Shown here in pieces: positions 1-5,471 of a stretch of 6,618 bases of DNA. The stretch comes from Methanomicrobiales archaeon (GTDB taxonomy: Archaea; Halobacteriota; Methanomicrobia; Methanomicrobiales; JACTUA01), in NCBI GenBank assembly GCA_028678555.1, contig JAJRDF010000107.1, positions 1-6,618 of the forward strand. The letters run 5' to 3'. The position numbers and the translations under genes are program-made. The notes beneath the pieces were generated by a model, which was given only the letters and a program-made list of their open reading frames with translations, had not been told where the DNA came from and did not search any database. Numbering within the stretch: position 1 is the stretch's first letter; each line of letters starts with the position of its first letter.

Positions 1-1
1 A

Positions 2-340
2 ACCTTCTACAGCCTGCTCTTCTGGTTCACCGAGTTCATCGTCGTCTCCTTCATCCTGATGGGCCTCGGTGCACCTCCCGTTTTCCTCACCTCCCTCGTA
101 GCCCAGATCATCATCGCGATCCTGATGATGATCCCCCTGACCCCGGGCGCGAGTGGGATCGCCGAGATCTCGGCCACCTCCATCTACAGCCTGTTCGTGG
201 ACCCTGCCATCGTCGGGGTCATGGTCCTGGTCTGGCGCCTGATCTTCTTCTACATGAATATCATCCTGGGGATCCTCGCCACCATCCCCATCCTGCAGAG
301 GGAGTTCACCCTCCGGTCCCTCCGGGATCCCAAAGTATAA
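2..340 (+). CDS. Flippase-like integral membrane protein (LPG_synthase_TM / UPF0104 family), C-terminal part
   Basis: Only the last 112 codons are present; the gene enters from the left edge in the frame starting at base 2 and stops at TAA 338-340. The visible part is very hydrophobic, with about three membrane helices. It carries a P-G-A-S-G-I-A-E motif near visible residues 48-55, followed by a helix containing VWRLIFFYMNIILG. This proline/glycine loop before the last helices is typical of the lysylphosphatidylglycerol synthase transmembrane (flippase-like) family, whose archaeal members are implicated in moving or modifying lipid-linked substrates at the cytoplasmic membrane. The substrate cannot be told from this fragment. 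The tail after the last helix is short and basic (LRSLRDPKV), probably cytoplasmic. The next gene starts 32 bp downstream on the same strand with no clear promoter between, so co-transcription is likely. Family call is fairly firm; function is not. Confidence 0.82.
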   Translation, partial: TFYSLLFWFTEFIVVSFILMGLGAPPVFLTSLVAQIIIAILMMIPLTPGASGIAEISATSIYSLFVDPAIVGVMVLVWRLIFFYMNIILGILATIPILQREFTLRSLRDPKV

Positions 341-372
341 TGGGGTCACTGGGATATGGGTAATGCAGCATC

Positions 373-822
373 ATGGATCTCCAGCCGTGCCACGTGAAGG
401 GCGTTTTTGTGTCGGTGAGCGAGGGGGGAGCGGCAGCCCCGACCGTCATCCTGGAGGTGGAGGGCGGGGACTGCATCCCCATCTTCATCGGCCTCTACGA
501 GGCCATCTCCATCCGGAACGCGCTGCAGAAAGAGGTCCTGCCCCGGCCCATCACCCATGACCTTTTCGTGGAGGCCCTCTCCCGGTTCGGGATCCGGGTG
601 ACGGCTCTCCACATCGACGCCCTGGAAGAGAACGTCTTCTATGCCAAGCTGATCGCACGGTCCAATGGATCGGAAGAGCTGATCGACTGCAGGCCCAGCG
701 ACGGGATCGCCATCGCCCTGCGTTGCCATGCCCCCATCCTGGTGGACGGGAGCGTCATCTCCACCGCGTCCCAGCCGAAGGAGAAGCTGCCCCGGCTGGA
801 GGATTTGGACCGGATCATCTGA
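373..822 (+). CDS. Bifunctional nuclease family protein (DUF151/BFN domain)
   Basis: A 149-residue protein made almost entirely of one DUF151 (BFN) domain. Family signatures seen are PIFIGLYEA (36-44), followed by the IRNAL helix, RPITHDLF (58-65), the VFYAKL strand (88-93) and CRPSDGIAIALR (106-117), which corresponds to the conserved RPSD-A-ALA segment. Relatives in plants and bacteria have been reported to have RNase/DNase activity; archaeal members are mostly uncharacterised, so nuclease activity here is inferred. There is no signal peptide or membrane helix, so it is probably cytoplasmic. The ATG at 373 is the only reasonable start, because an in-frame TAA lies at 361-363. The SD is weak (a G-rich GGGATATGGG stretch upstream). 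It probably shares a transcript with the flippase-like gene 32 bp upstream. Its last five codons (DRII-stop) form the first unit of the repeat tract that follows. Confidence 0.88.
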   Translation: MDLQPCHVKGVFVSVSEGGAAAPTVILEVEGGDCIPIFIGLYEAISIRNALQKEVLPRPITHDLFVEALSRFGIRVTALHIDALEENVFYAKLIARSNGSEELIDCRPSDGIAIALRCHAPILVDGSVISTASQPKEKLPRLEDLDRII

Positions 823-887
823 CGGACCGGGTCATCAGGCCAGGACCGGATCATCTGACCGGCACCGGGCCATCGGATCAGGCCGGA
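807..887 (+). repeat. Degenerate tandem repeat (about 17-20 bp unit) at the DUF151 3' end
   Basis: GGACCGGATCATCTGAC occurs exactly at 807-823 and again at 843-859, 36 bp apart. Between them lies a related unit, GGACCGGGTCATCAGGC (824-840). More degenerate copies start at 861 (GGCACCGGGCCATC) and 881 (GGCCGGATTATCGG). The first copy includes the last codons and stop of the DUF151 gene, and because 36 is a multiple of three the second exact copy again reads D-R-I-I-stop in that frame. The tract fills the gap between two convergent genes and touches the hisE stop codon at 888. It has no T-run and so does not look like a standard archaeal terminator. Local slippage duplication is the simplest explanation. 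Confidence 0.7.
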
Positions 888-1199
888 TTATCGGGAAAGG
901 GGGGGTTTCCGGCGGGAGGCCAGCTCCTCCATGACCAGCTCGAGTTCCACCCCTGCCGCCCGGAGCGCCACCAGCAGGTGGAACTGGAGATCCGCCGCCT
1001 CCTCCACGATCCGCCCCTTCTCCCCGTTCTTCACGGCAAGGACGAACTCCGTGGCTTCCTCACCCACCTTCTCCAGGACCCGGTCGATCCCTTTCTCCCC
1101 GTGGACGAGCCCGCCCACGTAGGACCCCGGGGCAGGGCGGGCCAGGCGGTCCCCGATCACTTCCCAGATCTCTTCCAGCACAAAGGTTCCCTTTCTCAT
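888..1199 (-). CDS. hisE: Phosphoribosyl-ATP pyrophosphatase (histidine biosynthesis)
   Basis: A 103-residue protein of the usual length for stand-alone HisE, which hydrolyses N1-phosphoribosyl-ATP to phosphoribosyl-AMP and pyrophosphate, the second step of histidine synthesis in the cytoplasm. It is an all-alpha MazG-like fold. The metal-binding acidic helices are visible as KVGEEATEF (44-52) and EEAADLQFHLLVAL (66-79), and an N-terminal LEEIWEVI helix is present. The ATG at 1199 overlaps the stop of the upstream NusA-like gene in an ATGA (1199-1196), and an AGGTGA Shine-Dalgarno motif at 1208-1203 lies inside that gene's last codons, so translation is probably coupled. No HisI domain is fused and no other his gene is in the window. 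It converges on the DUF151 gene 65 bp away. Identification is firm. Confidence 0.93.
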   Translation of the reverse strand: MRKGTFVLEEIWEVIGDRLARPAPGSYVGGLVHGEKGIDRVLEKVGEEATEFVLAVKNGEKGRIVEEAADLQFHLLVALRAAGVELELVMEELASRRKPPLSR

Positions 1200-1633
1200 G
1201 CCTCACCTGACATAGTAATTTCCCGGAGCTCGGTTCCCAGGAACCTCCGGACAAGGAGCCGTGCCTTCTCGGCGTTGGCCCCGTTCTTCCCGATGGCGAT
1301 CCCCAGGTCTGCCTTCTTCCGGACCCGGACCGTGATGCTCCCGTCCGCGGGATCCTTCACCGCATCCACGGGGACCGGCGAGAAGATGTTCCGGATCAGA
1401 TCCTCCGGCTCCCGGGCATATTCCACCATCTCGATCCGGGTCCCCAGCAGCTTCTGGAGCTTCCGGATGTGCTCACCCCGGTGCCCGATGGCGAGCCCCA
1501 TCTCCTCTTTCGGGACCACGTAGATGAGCCGGTCGAACTTCTCGTCGATGATGCAGTCGGCGGCCGTGGCCCGGGTCAGCAGCCGGAGTTCCTCGATGTA
1601 CCTCCGTTCCCGGTAGGCAAGGGTCCGTTCCAT
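1196..1633 (-). CDS. NusA-like KH-domain RNA-binding protein (archaeal transcription termination/antitermination factor family)
   Basis: A 145-residue protein with two KH RNA-binding domains and no S1 domain, which is the archaeal NusA-like architecture. KH1 carries MGLAIGHRGEHIRKL (45-59; GxxG loop G50-H-R-G53) after a C-I-I-D strand. KH2 carries GIAIGKNGANAEKARLL (111-127; GxxG loop G115-K-N-G118). Family members bind RNA and are thought to act with RNA polymerase in elongation or termination; that role is inferred here. An ATG at 1741 would add 36 residues, but I prefer ATG 1633: GGAG sits 8 nt before it and a TATA-like box lies at 1690-1681, so the longer start would be upstream of the transcript, and the extra residues do not resemble the family. 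The classical archaeal nusA sits among RNA polymerase and ribosomal genes; here its partner is hisE, so it may be a second or relocated copy. No gene symbol is assigned for that reason. Confidence 0.85.
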   Translation of the reverse strand: MERTLAYRERRYIEELRLLTRATAADCIIDEKFDRLIYVVPKEEMGLAIGHRGEHIRKLQKLLGTRIEMVEYAREPEDLIRNIFSPVPVDAVKDPADGSITVRVRKKADLGIAIGKNGANAEKARLLVRRFLGTELREITMSGEA

Positions 1634-1680
1634 GCAGGCAGCTCCGGCGGCAGTCCGTACCGTACAGTCCACGCGGAACC

Positions 1681-1690
1681 CCATAAAAGG
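1681..1690 (-). promoter_or_regulatory. Probable TATA box for the NusA-like/hisE operon
   Basis: On the minus strand this reads CCTTTTATGG, an AT-rich hexamer in GC-rich surroundings. A start about 25 nt downstream would fall near 1660, giving a leader of roughly 25-30 nt to the chosen ATG at 1633. Inferred from position and composition only. Confidence 0.45.
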
Positions 1691-1713
1691 TACGGGGCAT
1701 AGCTCTGGGGGGG

Positions 1714-1834
1714 AAAAAGGATGGGAAGAGGTCAGCCCCAATCCCGGCCGGAGCCGGAACGGGGGCGAAGAAAGGTCCTGCCCCCGGGGGGTGGGGGCTT
1801 CCCGGGGGAAGATGAATTCCCGCTGGGCGGCGGG
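1714..1834 (-). terminator. Hairpin-rich tract plus T-run between the 45-aa ORF and the NusA-like gene
   Basis: Reading along the minus strand after the small ORF there are three compact inverted repeats: CCCGC/GCGGG (1819-1823 with 1830-1834, 6-nt loop), CTTCC/GGAAG (within 1798-1811) and GCCCCC/GGGGGC (1780-1785 with 1793-1798, 7-nt loop). A run of five T on the minus strand follows at 1718-1714, just before the NusA-like TATA box. The order of hairpins then T-run suits termination of the upstream small transcript. Archaeal termination depends mainly on T-runs, and this one is short, so the call is tentative. Confidence 0.35.
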
Positions 1835-1846
1835 ATGATCGGCCCG

Positions 1847-1984
1847 TTACGAGGGGTGGGAATGGTAGGGCAGGTCTCTCCGGTCAGGGATCGCCGTGAA
1901 GGGCGAGGGATCCTGTTCCTGGCAGATCTCATCCATGTACCGGACAGAAGGTTGCGTGGGTTTTCCCCAGATCTTCATACACAT
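1847..1984 (-). CDS. Putative small protein, 45 aa, unrecognised
   Basis: A short ORF in an otherwise empty 692-bp interval, starting ATG 1984 and ending TAA 1849-1847. It begins MCMKIWGKPTQPSVRYMDEI and ends DLPYHSHPS. It is polar, rich in proline, aspartate and glutamate, has two cysteines (C2, C21), and has no signal peptide or membrane helix. Support for coding: a TATA box at 2084-2075; a GGAAGTGA Shine-Dalgarno-like motif six nt before the ATG; an in-frame TGA just upstream that fixes the 5' limit; and GC by codon position, by my count, of 24/45, 21/45 and 33/45, the third-position-high pattern of a GC-rich coding region. M3 is an alternative start. I do not recognise the family and assign no function. 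It could be an uncharacterised small protein or a chance ORF within an untranslated RNA. Confidence 0.55.
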   Translation of the reverse strand: MCMKIWGKPTQPSVRYMDEICQEQDPSPFTAIPDRRDLPYHSHPS

Positions 1985-2074
1985 TGGTGCTCACTTCCAC
2001 ATGCAGGGGGTTGGATCGAATCCGCGGGGCCATCCCGGCTCCCCGGGCCGATAATCACCTATAATCTGCAATAG

Positions 2075-2084
2075 TATTTATATG
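2075..2084 (-). promoter_or_regulatory. TATA box for the 45-aa small gene (or for an untranslated RNA)
   Basis: The minus strand reads CATATAAATA, the best archaeal TATA match in the window, preceded by a purine-containing CGAA that could be part of a BRE. Transcription would start near 2054, giving a leader of about 70 nt. That leader contains GC-rich complementary blocks (CCCGG/CCGGG and GGGG/CCCC around 2048-2020) and could fold. No other minus-strand gene begins between here and 1984. Confidence 0.6.
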
Positions 2085-2099
2085 TTCGTATCCTCATTC

Positions 2100-2325
2100 T
2101 CATCATAAAAAGCATCTCTTATTTTTTTAATCGGTCAAAAAGGGTTTAAATCGGAAAAATAACCCTAATAATGGATTTTCTGGCATTGGGGGATCATCTC
2201 CGGCGGTGGGCCGGTGCCCCGCAGATGCCGGGAAGCGGGGCAGGAACAACGGGCAGAAAGAGCGGAAACAGGTGAAAGCCCGCCAGGGCCGGTATATGGG
2301 GTGCATCGGGGAGGGGATCGTCCCC
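2100..2325 (-). terminator. Non-coding tract after the response regulator: hairpins and minus-strand T-runs
   Basis: I see no credible gene here. Reading from the response-regulator stop, there is a small GGGGA-TCG-TCCCC hairpin immediately after it (2325-2313), then an 8-bp inverted repeat TGCCCCGC/GCGGGGCA (2215-2222 with 2235-2242, 12-nt loop), then an AT-rich island in which the minus strand has T5 runs at about 2159-2155, 2141-2137 and 2111-2107. Serial T-runs are what archaeal RNA polymerase terminates on, so the regulator transcript probably ends between 2160 and 2105. A second inverted repeat, AGGGTT/AACCCT (2141-2146 with 2161-2166), lies in the same island. Confidence 0.45.
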
Positions 2326-3213
2326 TTACCCCTTCTCCCCGCCCCCGCCCTTTACCAGGTACCCCAGGTCGATCTCCTTCAGGAGTTCCGGGGCGATGGT
2401 CCGGAAGGCCTCGTCCACCCTCCGGATCGATTCCAGGGTCTCGTCGCTGGGCATCTGGTCCGCAGTGCGGGGCCGGAAGACCACCACCGCCCCGATGACG
2501 GTCCCCCGGTCGTCACGGATCGGCGCGGAGGTCTCCTCCAGGGGCCACTTGGCTCCCGTTTTCGCCGTGAGCACCGTGTCGGCGGGTTCTGTCACCAGGT
2601 TTCCCTCCCGGATGGCCCGGAGGGCGGGGTTGTCGATGGGGATCCCGGACCGTTCCCGGAACTGGCGGAGCACCTCCGGGAGCGGGTGCATGAAGGCGTC
2701 CCGGCTTGCCCAACCGGTGATGACCTCGGCGGCCGGGTTCATGAAGGTGATGAACCCCTCGATATTGGTGGTGATGACCCCGTCGGTGATGGCGACGAGC
2801 GTCTTCCGGAACCACTCGGCCTGTTCCCGGGTGGACCGCTCCCGACGGTGCTTATAGATGGCCATCTCCAGCGTGGTCTTCAGCTCTGTGTCGGTGAAGG
2901 GTTTGATCAGGTACCCGTAAGGCTCGGTGATCTTGGCCCGCTCCATGGTCCTGTCATCGGAGTAGGAGGTCAGGTACACGATGGGGATCTCAAGGGAGGC
3001 GATCTGTTCCGCTGCCTGGATCCCGTCCATGGAGCCCTTCAGGCGGATGTCCATCAGTACCAGATCCGGGCGGGTCTCCGCCGCCTTCTTCACCGCCTCC
3101 TCACCCGTTGCCACGATGCCGGTGACCCCGTAGCCCAGCTCCTTCAGGCTGTCGGCGATATGCCGTGCCGTGATAAATTCGTCCTCCACCACAAGGATAT
3201 TGGCCCGAACCAC
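2326..3213 (-). CDS. Response regulator, REC-PAS architecture
   Basis: A 295-residue cytoplasmic signalling protein. An N-terminal receiver domain (about 4-120) shows the acidic pair E10-D11 in ILVVEDE, the phospho-acceptor D55 in LVLMDIRLKG, the switch T82 in YLTSYSD, and K104-P105 in YLIKPF. A short charged linker leads to one PAS domain (about 133-248: TDGVITTNIEGFITFMNPAA, then WPLEETSAPIRDD). A helical tail of about 45 residues ends in GGGGEKG. There is no DNA-binding or enzymatic output domain, as is common in methanogen regulators, so output is probably through protein contacts or a phosphorelay. The start is GTG 3213, fixed by a strong AGGAGGT at 3228-3222 eight nt upstream. The adjacent upstream kinase is the obvious partner, though a separate TATA-like box suggests the two can be transcribed independently. 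The PAS ligand is unknown. Confidence 0.9.
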   Translation of the reverse strand: MVRANILVVEDEFITARHIADSLKELGYGVTGIVATGEEAVKKAAETRPDLVLMDIRLKGSMDGIQAAEQIASLEIPIVYLTSYSDDRTMERAKITEPYGYLIKPFTDTELKTTLEMAIYKHRRERSTREQAEWFRKTLVAITDGVITTNIEGFITFMNPAAEVITGWASRDAFMHPLPEVLRQFRERSGIPIDNPALRAIREGNLVTEPADTVLTAKTGAKWPLEETSAPIRDDRGTVIGAVVVFRPRTADQMPSDETLESIRRVDEAFRTIAPELLKEIDLGYLVKGGGGEKG

Positions 3214-3221
3214 GCGAGATG

Positions 3222-3228
3222 ACCTCCT
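3222..3228 (-). promoter_or_regulatory. Strong ribosome binding site for the REC-PAS gene
   Basis: AGGAGGT on the minus strand, continued by CATC, closely matches the complement of the archaeal 16S rRNA tail. It is eight nt before the GTG at 3213 and decides that non-ATG start. Confidence 0.8.
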
Positions 3229-3250
3229 TACCCATCCATTCTGGAAACCC

Positions 3251-3260
3251 TGATATTAAG
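3251..3260 (-). promoter_or_regulatory. Probable TATA box for the REC-PAS gene
   Basis: CTTAATATCA on the minus strand is the only AT-rich stretch in the 136-bp gap between kinase and regulator. A start near 3231 would give a leader of about 18 nt that just contains the Shine-Dalgarno motif. Confidence 0.5.
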
Positions 3261-3292
3261 CCTGCCCCTTCGCGAAGCATCGTGCGCCGGAT

Positions 3293-3319
3293 GCCTCCTC
3301 CCCTCACCACAGAGGAGGC
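3293..3319 (-). terminator. Stem-loop after the kinase gene
   Basis: A perfect 8-bp inverted repeat, GCCTCCTC (3293-3300) and GAGGAGGC (3312-3319), with an 11-nt loop, starts 30 nt beyond the kinase stop codon. It can be extended by CCG/CGG with a small bulge. No T-run follows on the minus strand, so it may be a processing or attenuation structure rather than a true terminator. Confidence 0.35.
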
Positions 3320-3349
3320 CGGAGAAGGGTCCCGATCCCTCCCGGCGCG

Positions 3350-5185
3350 TCAGGTCTCCTTCGGATTCTCCCGTGCCGGTATCCTGATCCGGTACGTGGT
3401 CCCCTGCCCCCGCTCTATGGCGATGCTACCCCCCAGCTGGGTGGTGACAAGCCCATGGACCAGCGAGAGGCCCAGCGTGTCCGTGCCCTCGAAGTCCACC
3501 CCCTGGGGAAGTCCGATCCCGTCATCCGAGATGACCATGTCGTGGGCCCCGCCGGGTTCCTGGGCCAGGGAGATCCGGATGGTCCCTGTTCTCCCCTCCG
3601 GGAAGGCGTACTTCAGGGCATTGGAGACCAGCTCGTTCACCACGAGCCCGCAGGGGATGGCGGTATCGATGTCCATCGTAATATCGCCGGCTTCCAGGGA
3701 GACCTTCACTCTGGCCGCCAGGTCTGCATAGGACCGGAGCAGGAAATCGGTGAGCCGGCCCAGGTACTCCTGCATCCGGATCCGGCCAAAGGACCGGGAC
3801 TGGTACAGGTTCTCGTGGATCAGGGCCATCGTCCGGATCCGGTGCTCGCTGTCCGTGAACATCTGCTGCACGGCGGGATCCCTGATTTTCCTGGCCTGGA
3901 GGGCCAGGAATCCCGAGATCACCTGCATGTTGTTCTTCACCCGGTGATGGATCTCCTGCAGGAGCTGCTCCTTCTCCTCCAGGGACGCCCGGATCTTCTC
4001 CTCGGCCTGCTTCCGCTTGGTGATGTCGATGGCAACGCAGACAGCCCGCGTCAGGATCCTGTCTGGCGACGGGAGCGGGTACATGGAGAAGAGGACCGGG
4101 AACCGCTCACCCGATTTCCGTACCATGGTGAGCTCCCCTGAGTATTCCACACCCTTCTTCTGCATCTTCTCCTGGTATCCTGCAAGCCGCGGGAGATCCT
4201 CGGGGAGGTGGATCAGGGCCACCGGTTTTCCCACCACCTCGTCCTTCCGGTAGCCGAACGTGTGCTCCGCCCCGGGGGAGAAGTCCAGGATCGTGGTTTC
4301 CACCCCCTCAATGCTCGTAATGATGTAGGCCACCCGGAGGGCTGCCTCGAAGATGGCCGAGAGGTGGGCGTCCCGGATCCGGAGGGCCTGCTCGGCGCGC
4401 TTCCGATCAGCGACCTCGGTGAGGAGCTGCAGGTTCGCCTGCTCCAGCTCCCGGGTCCGCTGGTCCACTTTCCCTTCCAGGTGCTCCTGGTACTGCTGCA
4501 GCCTGGCGTCTGCCTCCTTCCTTGCGGTGATGTCCACCAGGGTGAGGAGCAGGGATCCATCCGGTACCGGGACCAGGGAGGCGAGGCCCCAGCGGGGGGT
4601 CCCGTCCCGTGCCACCAGCTCCACCTCCACGTCCCCCGCGGATCCCTTCTCCTTCAGGGTGCGGTTCAGGGACTCCAGGGCCCGGGGCTCCTTCCAGAGG
4701 GTGGCAAACTCCCGTCCCAGGAGCTCGGTCCTCTGATACCCCAGCCAGGAGGCACAGCGCGGATTCACGTCGGAGATCCTGCCCAGGTCCGGCGAGAAGA
4801 TGCAGATCCCGGATTCGGCGCTGTCAAAGATCGCCCGGTACCGCCCCTGTTCCCGCTTCAGGTTCACCGTCAGGTATGCGACAAAGACCCCGACCCAGAC
4901 AAAGATGATGGCCTGGAGGAGGGCCACCCAGGGAGATCCCCCCAGGAGCACGGTCGCAATGGCCACGTACGCGGACGCGATCACCGCCGAGTAGATGACC
5001 CCGCGCCAGAGGTAGCGGAAGGAGGCCATCAGGATGGGGACCAGGAAGAGGTACGGGATGGAGAGATCCATCCCCTCCAGGTAGATGAGGATCAGGAGGG
5101 CGAACCCCAGGAGGGTGGTGATCCCGATGCCCGAGAGCCAGATCGCACCTGCCCATGCCATCCTCTCCCGGAGCTTCCCGGTCAT
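3350..5185 (-). CDS. Membrane sensor histidine kinase: 4 TM, PAS, PAS, HisKA_2, HATPase_c
   Basis: A 611-residue kinase numbered from ATG 5185. Four hydrophobic helices (about 14-38, 43-60, 62-83, 86-108) form a membrane sensor with little extracytoplasmic sequence. PAS1 (about 115-224, ending VDITARKEA) is joined by a charged helical, probably coiled-coil, linker (220-272) to PAS2 (about 274-392, ending AIDITKRKQAEE). A HisKA_2 dimerisation domain follows with HHRVKNNMQVISGFLALQ, the phospho-histidine probably H414. The HATPase_c domain shows N-box NELVSNALKYAF (from 517), G1 DDGIGLP (554-560) and G2 TLGLSLVHGL. It should autophosphorylate and pass phosphate to a receiver, the neighbouring REC-PAS protein being the best candidate. 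The frame stays open to 5599, but that extension overlaps the SIMPL gene and is proline-rich and unlike the family. ATG 5185 has a TATA-like box 33 nt upstream but no clear SD; M9 (5161) is an alternative. The stimulus is unknown. Confidence 0.9.
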   Translation of the reverse strand: MTGKLRERMAWAGAIWLSGIGITTLLGFALLILIYLEGMDLSIPYLFLVPILMASFRYLWRGVIYSAVIASAYVAIATVLLGGSPWVALLQAIIFVWVGVFVAYLTVNLKREQGRYRAIFDSAESGICIFSPDLGRISDVNPRCASWLGYQRTELLGREFATLWKEPRALESLNRTLKEKGSAGDVEVELVARDGTPRWGLASLVPVPDGSLLLTLVDITARKEADARLQQYQEHLEGKVDQRTRELEQANLQLLTEVADRKRAEQALRIRDAHLSAIFEAALRVAYIITSIEGVETTILDFSPGAEHTFGYRKDEVVGKPVALIHLPEDLPRLAGYQEKMQKKGVEYSGELTMVRKSGERFPVLFSMYPLPSPDRILTRAVCVAIDITKRKQAEEKIRASLEEKEQLLQEIHHRVKNNMQVISGFLALQARKIRDPAVQQMFTDSEHRIRTMALIHENLYQSRSFGRIRMQEYLGRLTDFLLRSYADLAARVKVSLEAGDITMDIDTAIPCGLVVNELVSNALKYAFPEGRTGTIRISLAQEPGGAHDMVISDDGIGLPQGVDFEGTDTLGLSLVHGLVTTQLGGSIAIERGQGTTYRIRIPARENPKET

Positions 5186-5213
5186 GTCTGCAGGGAGTTC
5201 TCTGCGGCGGAAT

Positions 5214-5223
5214 GGATAAAGGT
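5214..5223 (-). promoter_or_regulatory. Possible TATA box for the sensor kinase
   Basis: ACCTTTATCC on the minus strand. A start about 25 nt downstream would fall near 5193, leaving a leader of only a few nt before ATG 5185. That fits the absence of a Shine-Dalgarno motif there. Confidence 0.4.
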
Positions 5224-5289
5224 GGCTGGAGAGGGGCGGGAGGCGGGAACCTGTATATCGAATCTCCCCCGGCGTGTACTTGATTTCGT

Positions 5290-5314
5290 CGGGAGGGGGC
5301 TCTGCCCCCTCCCG
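5290..5314. terminator. Strong 11-bp hairpin with a 3-nt loop
   Basis: CGGGAGGGGGC and GCCCCCTCCCG are exact complements flanking TCT, the most stable-looking hairpin in the window and symmetric on both strands. It lies 160 bp beyond the SIMPL stop and 105 bp before the kinase start. No T-run adjoins it on either strand, so intrinsic termination is uncertain; an mRNA-stabilising or repeat-element role is equally possible. Confidence 0.5.
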
Positions 5315-5408
5315 GTTCCTCCCCTCGACGGGAGGATAGTATCTCCATGTCGGTTGTACCCGGAAAGATCCCAAATCCCAGATAACCGGCGGGGGGTGCC
5401 CACGCGGC

Positions 5409-5425
5409 GGGGGCGGTGAGCCCCC
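5409..5425. terminator. GC hairpin downstream of the SIMPL gene
   Basis: GGGGGC and GCCCCC separated by GGTGA, starting 47 nt after the SIMPL stop. It could mark the 3' end of that transcript, but no T-run follows on the minus strand. Confidence 0.35.
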
Positions 5426-5471
5426 GAGAGCGTCCCAGTAGTACGCTGCAGAAGAATACCACCGACGATCG

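Larger units (their letters stand above)
5186..5471. other. 286-bp structured non-coding spacer
   Basis: No gene is supported between the SIMPL stop and the kinase start: open frames run through it in three registers but are low-complexity, proline/glycine/arginine-rich translations of GC-rich DNA. It contains an 11-bp perfect hairpin (5290-5314), a 6-bp hairpin (5409-5425), an AGCGT/ACGCT inverted repeat (5429-5433 with 5443-5447) and a GACGATCGTC palindrome (5464-5473) that overlaps the SIMPL stop. I found no terminal inverted repeats or target-site duplication. It may be a repeat element or simply a terminator plus promoter region. Confidence 0.5.

Noticed and set aside
807..887. Short CRISPR array
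   Set aside because: Units are degenerate and abut each other without unique spacers, the period is only 17-20 bp, and no cas gene is near.
723..1523. 266-codon open frame on the + strand across DUF151, hisE and the NusA-like gene
   Set aside because: It spans three recognised genes in the wrong frame or strand, and its product has no recognisable fold.
1634..1741. 36-residue N-terminal extension of the NusA-like protein
   Set aside because: It lies across and upstream of the TATA-like box, has no family resemblance, and the ATG at 1633 has a well-placed GGAG.
1760..1960. Possible RNase P RNA (GAAGAAAGGTCC and ACAGAA-like strings)
   Set aside because: The spacing is far too short for a euryarchaeal RNase P RNA and the other conserved regions are absent.
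1990..2030. tRNA T-arm-like GGATCGAATCC string
   Set aside because: The flanking bases do not pair into a 5-bp T stem, and no acceptor, D or anticodon arm can be placed around it.
1721..2074. 117-codon + strand frame in the gap near the small ORF
   Set aside because: Glycine/proline/arginine-rich, no SD, and opposite to the better supported 45-codon frame.
2127..2306. 59-codon minus-strand ORF after the response regulator
   Set aside because: No SD, no promoter of its own, odd F/P-rich composition, and it runs through the T-runs where the transcript probably ends.
2206..3222. 338-codon open frame on the + strand
   Set aside because: Antisense to the REC-PAS gene, with no domain, and its start has no SD.
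4208..5419. 403-codon open frame on the + strand
   Set aside because: Antisense shadow of the kinase, whose domains are unambiguous; its product is a low-complexity, G/P/D/R/Q-rich translation typical of antisense frames in GC-rich genes.
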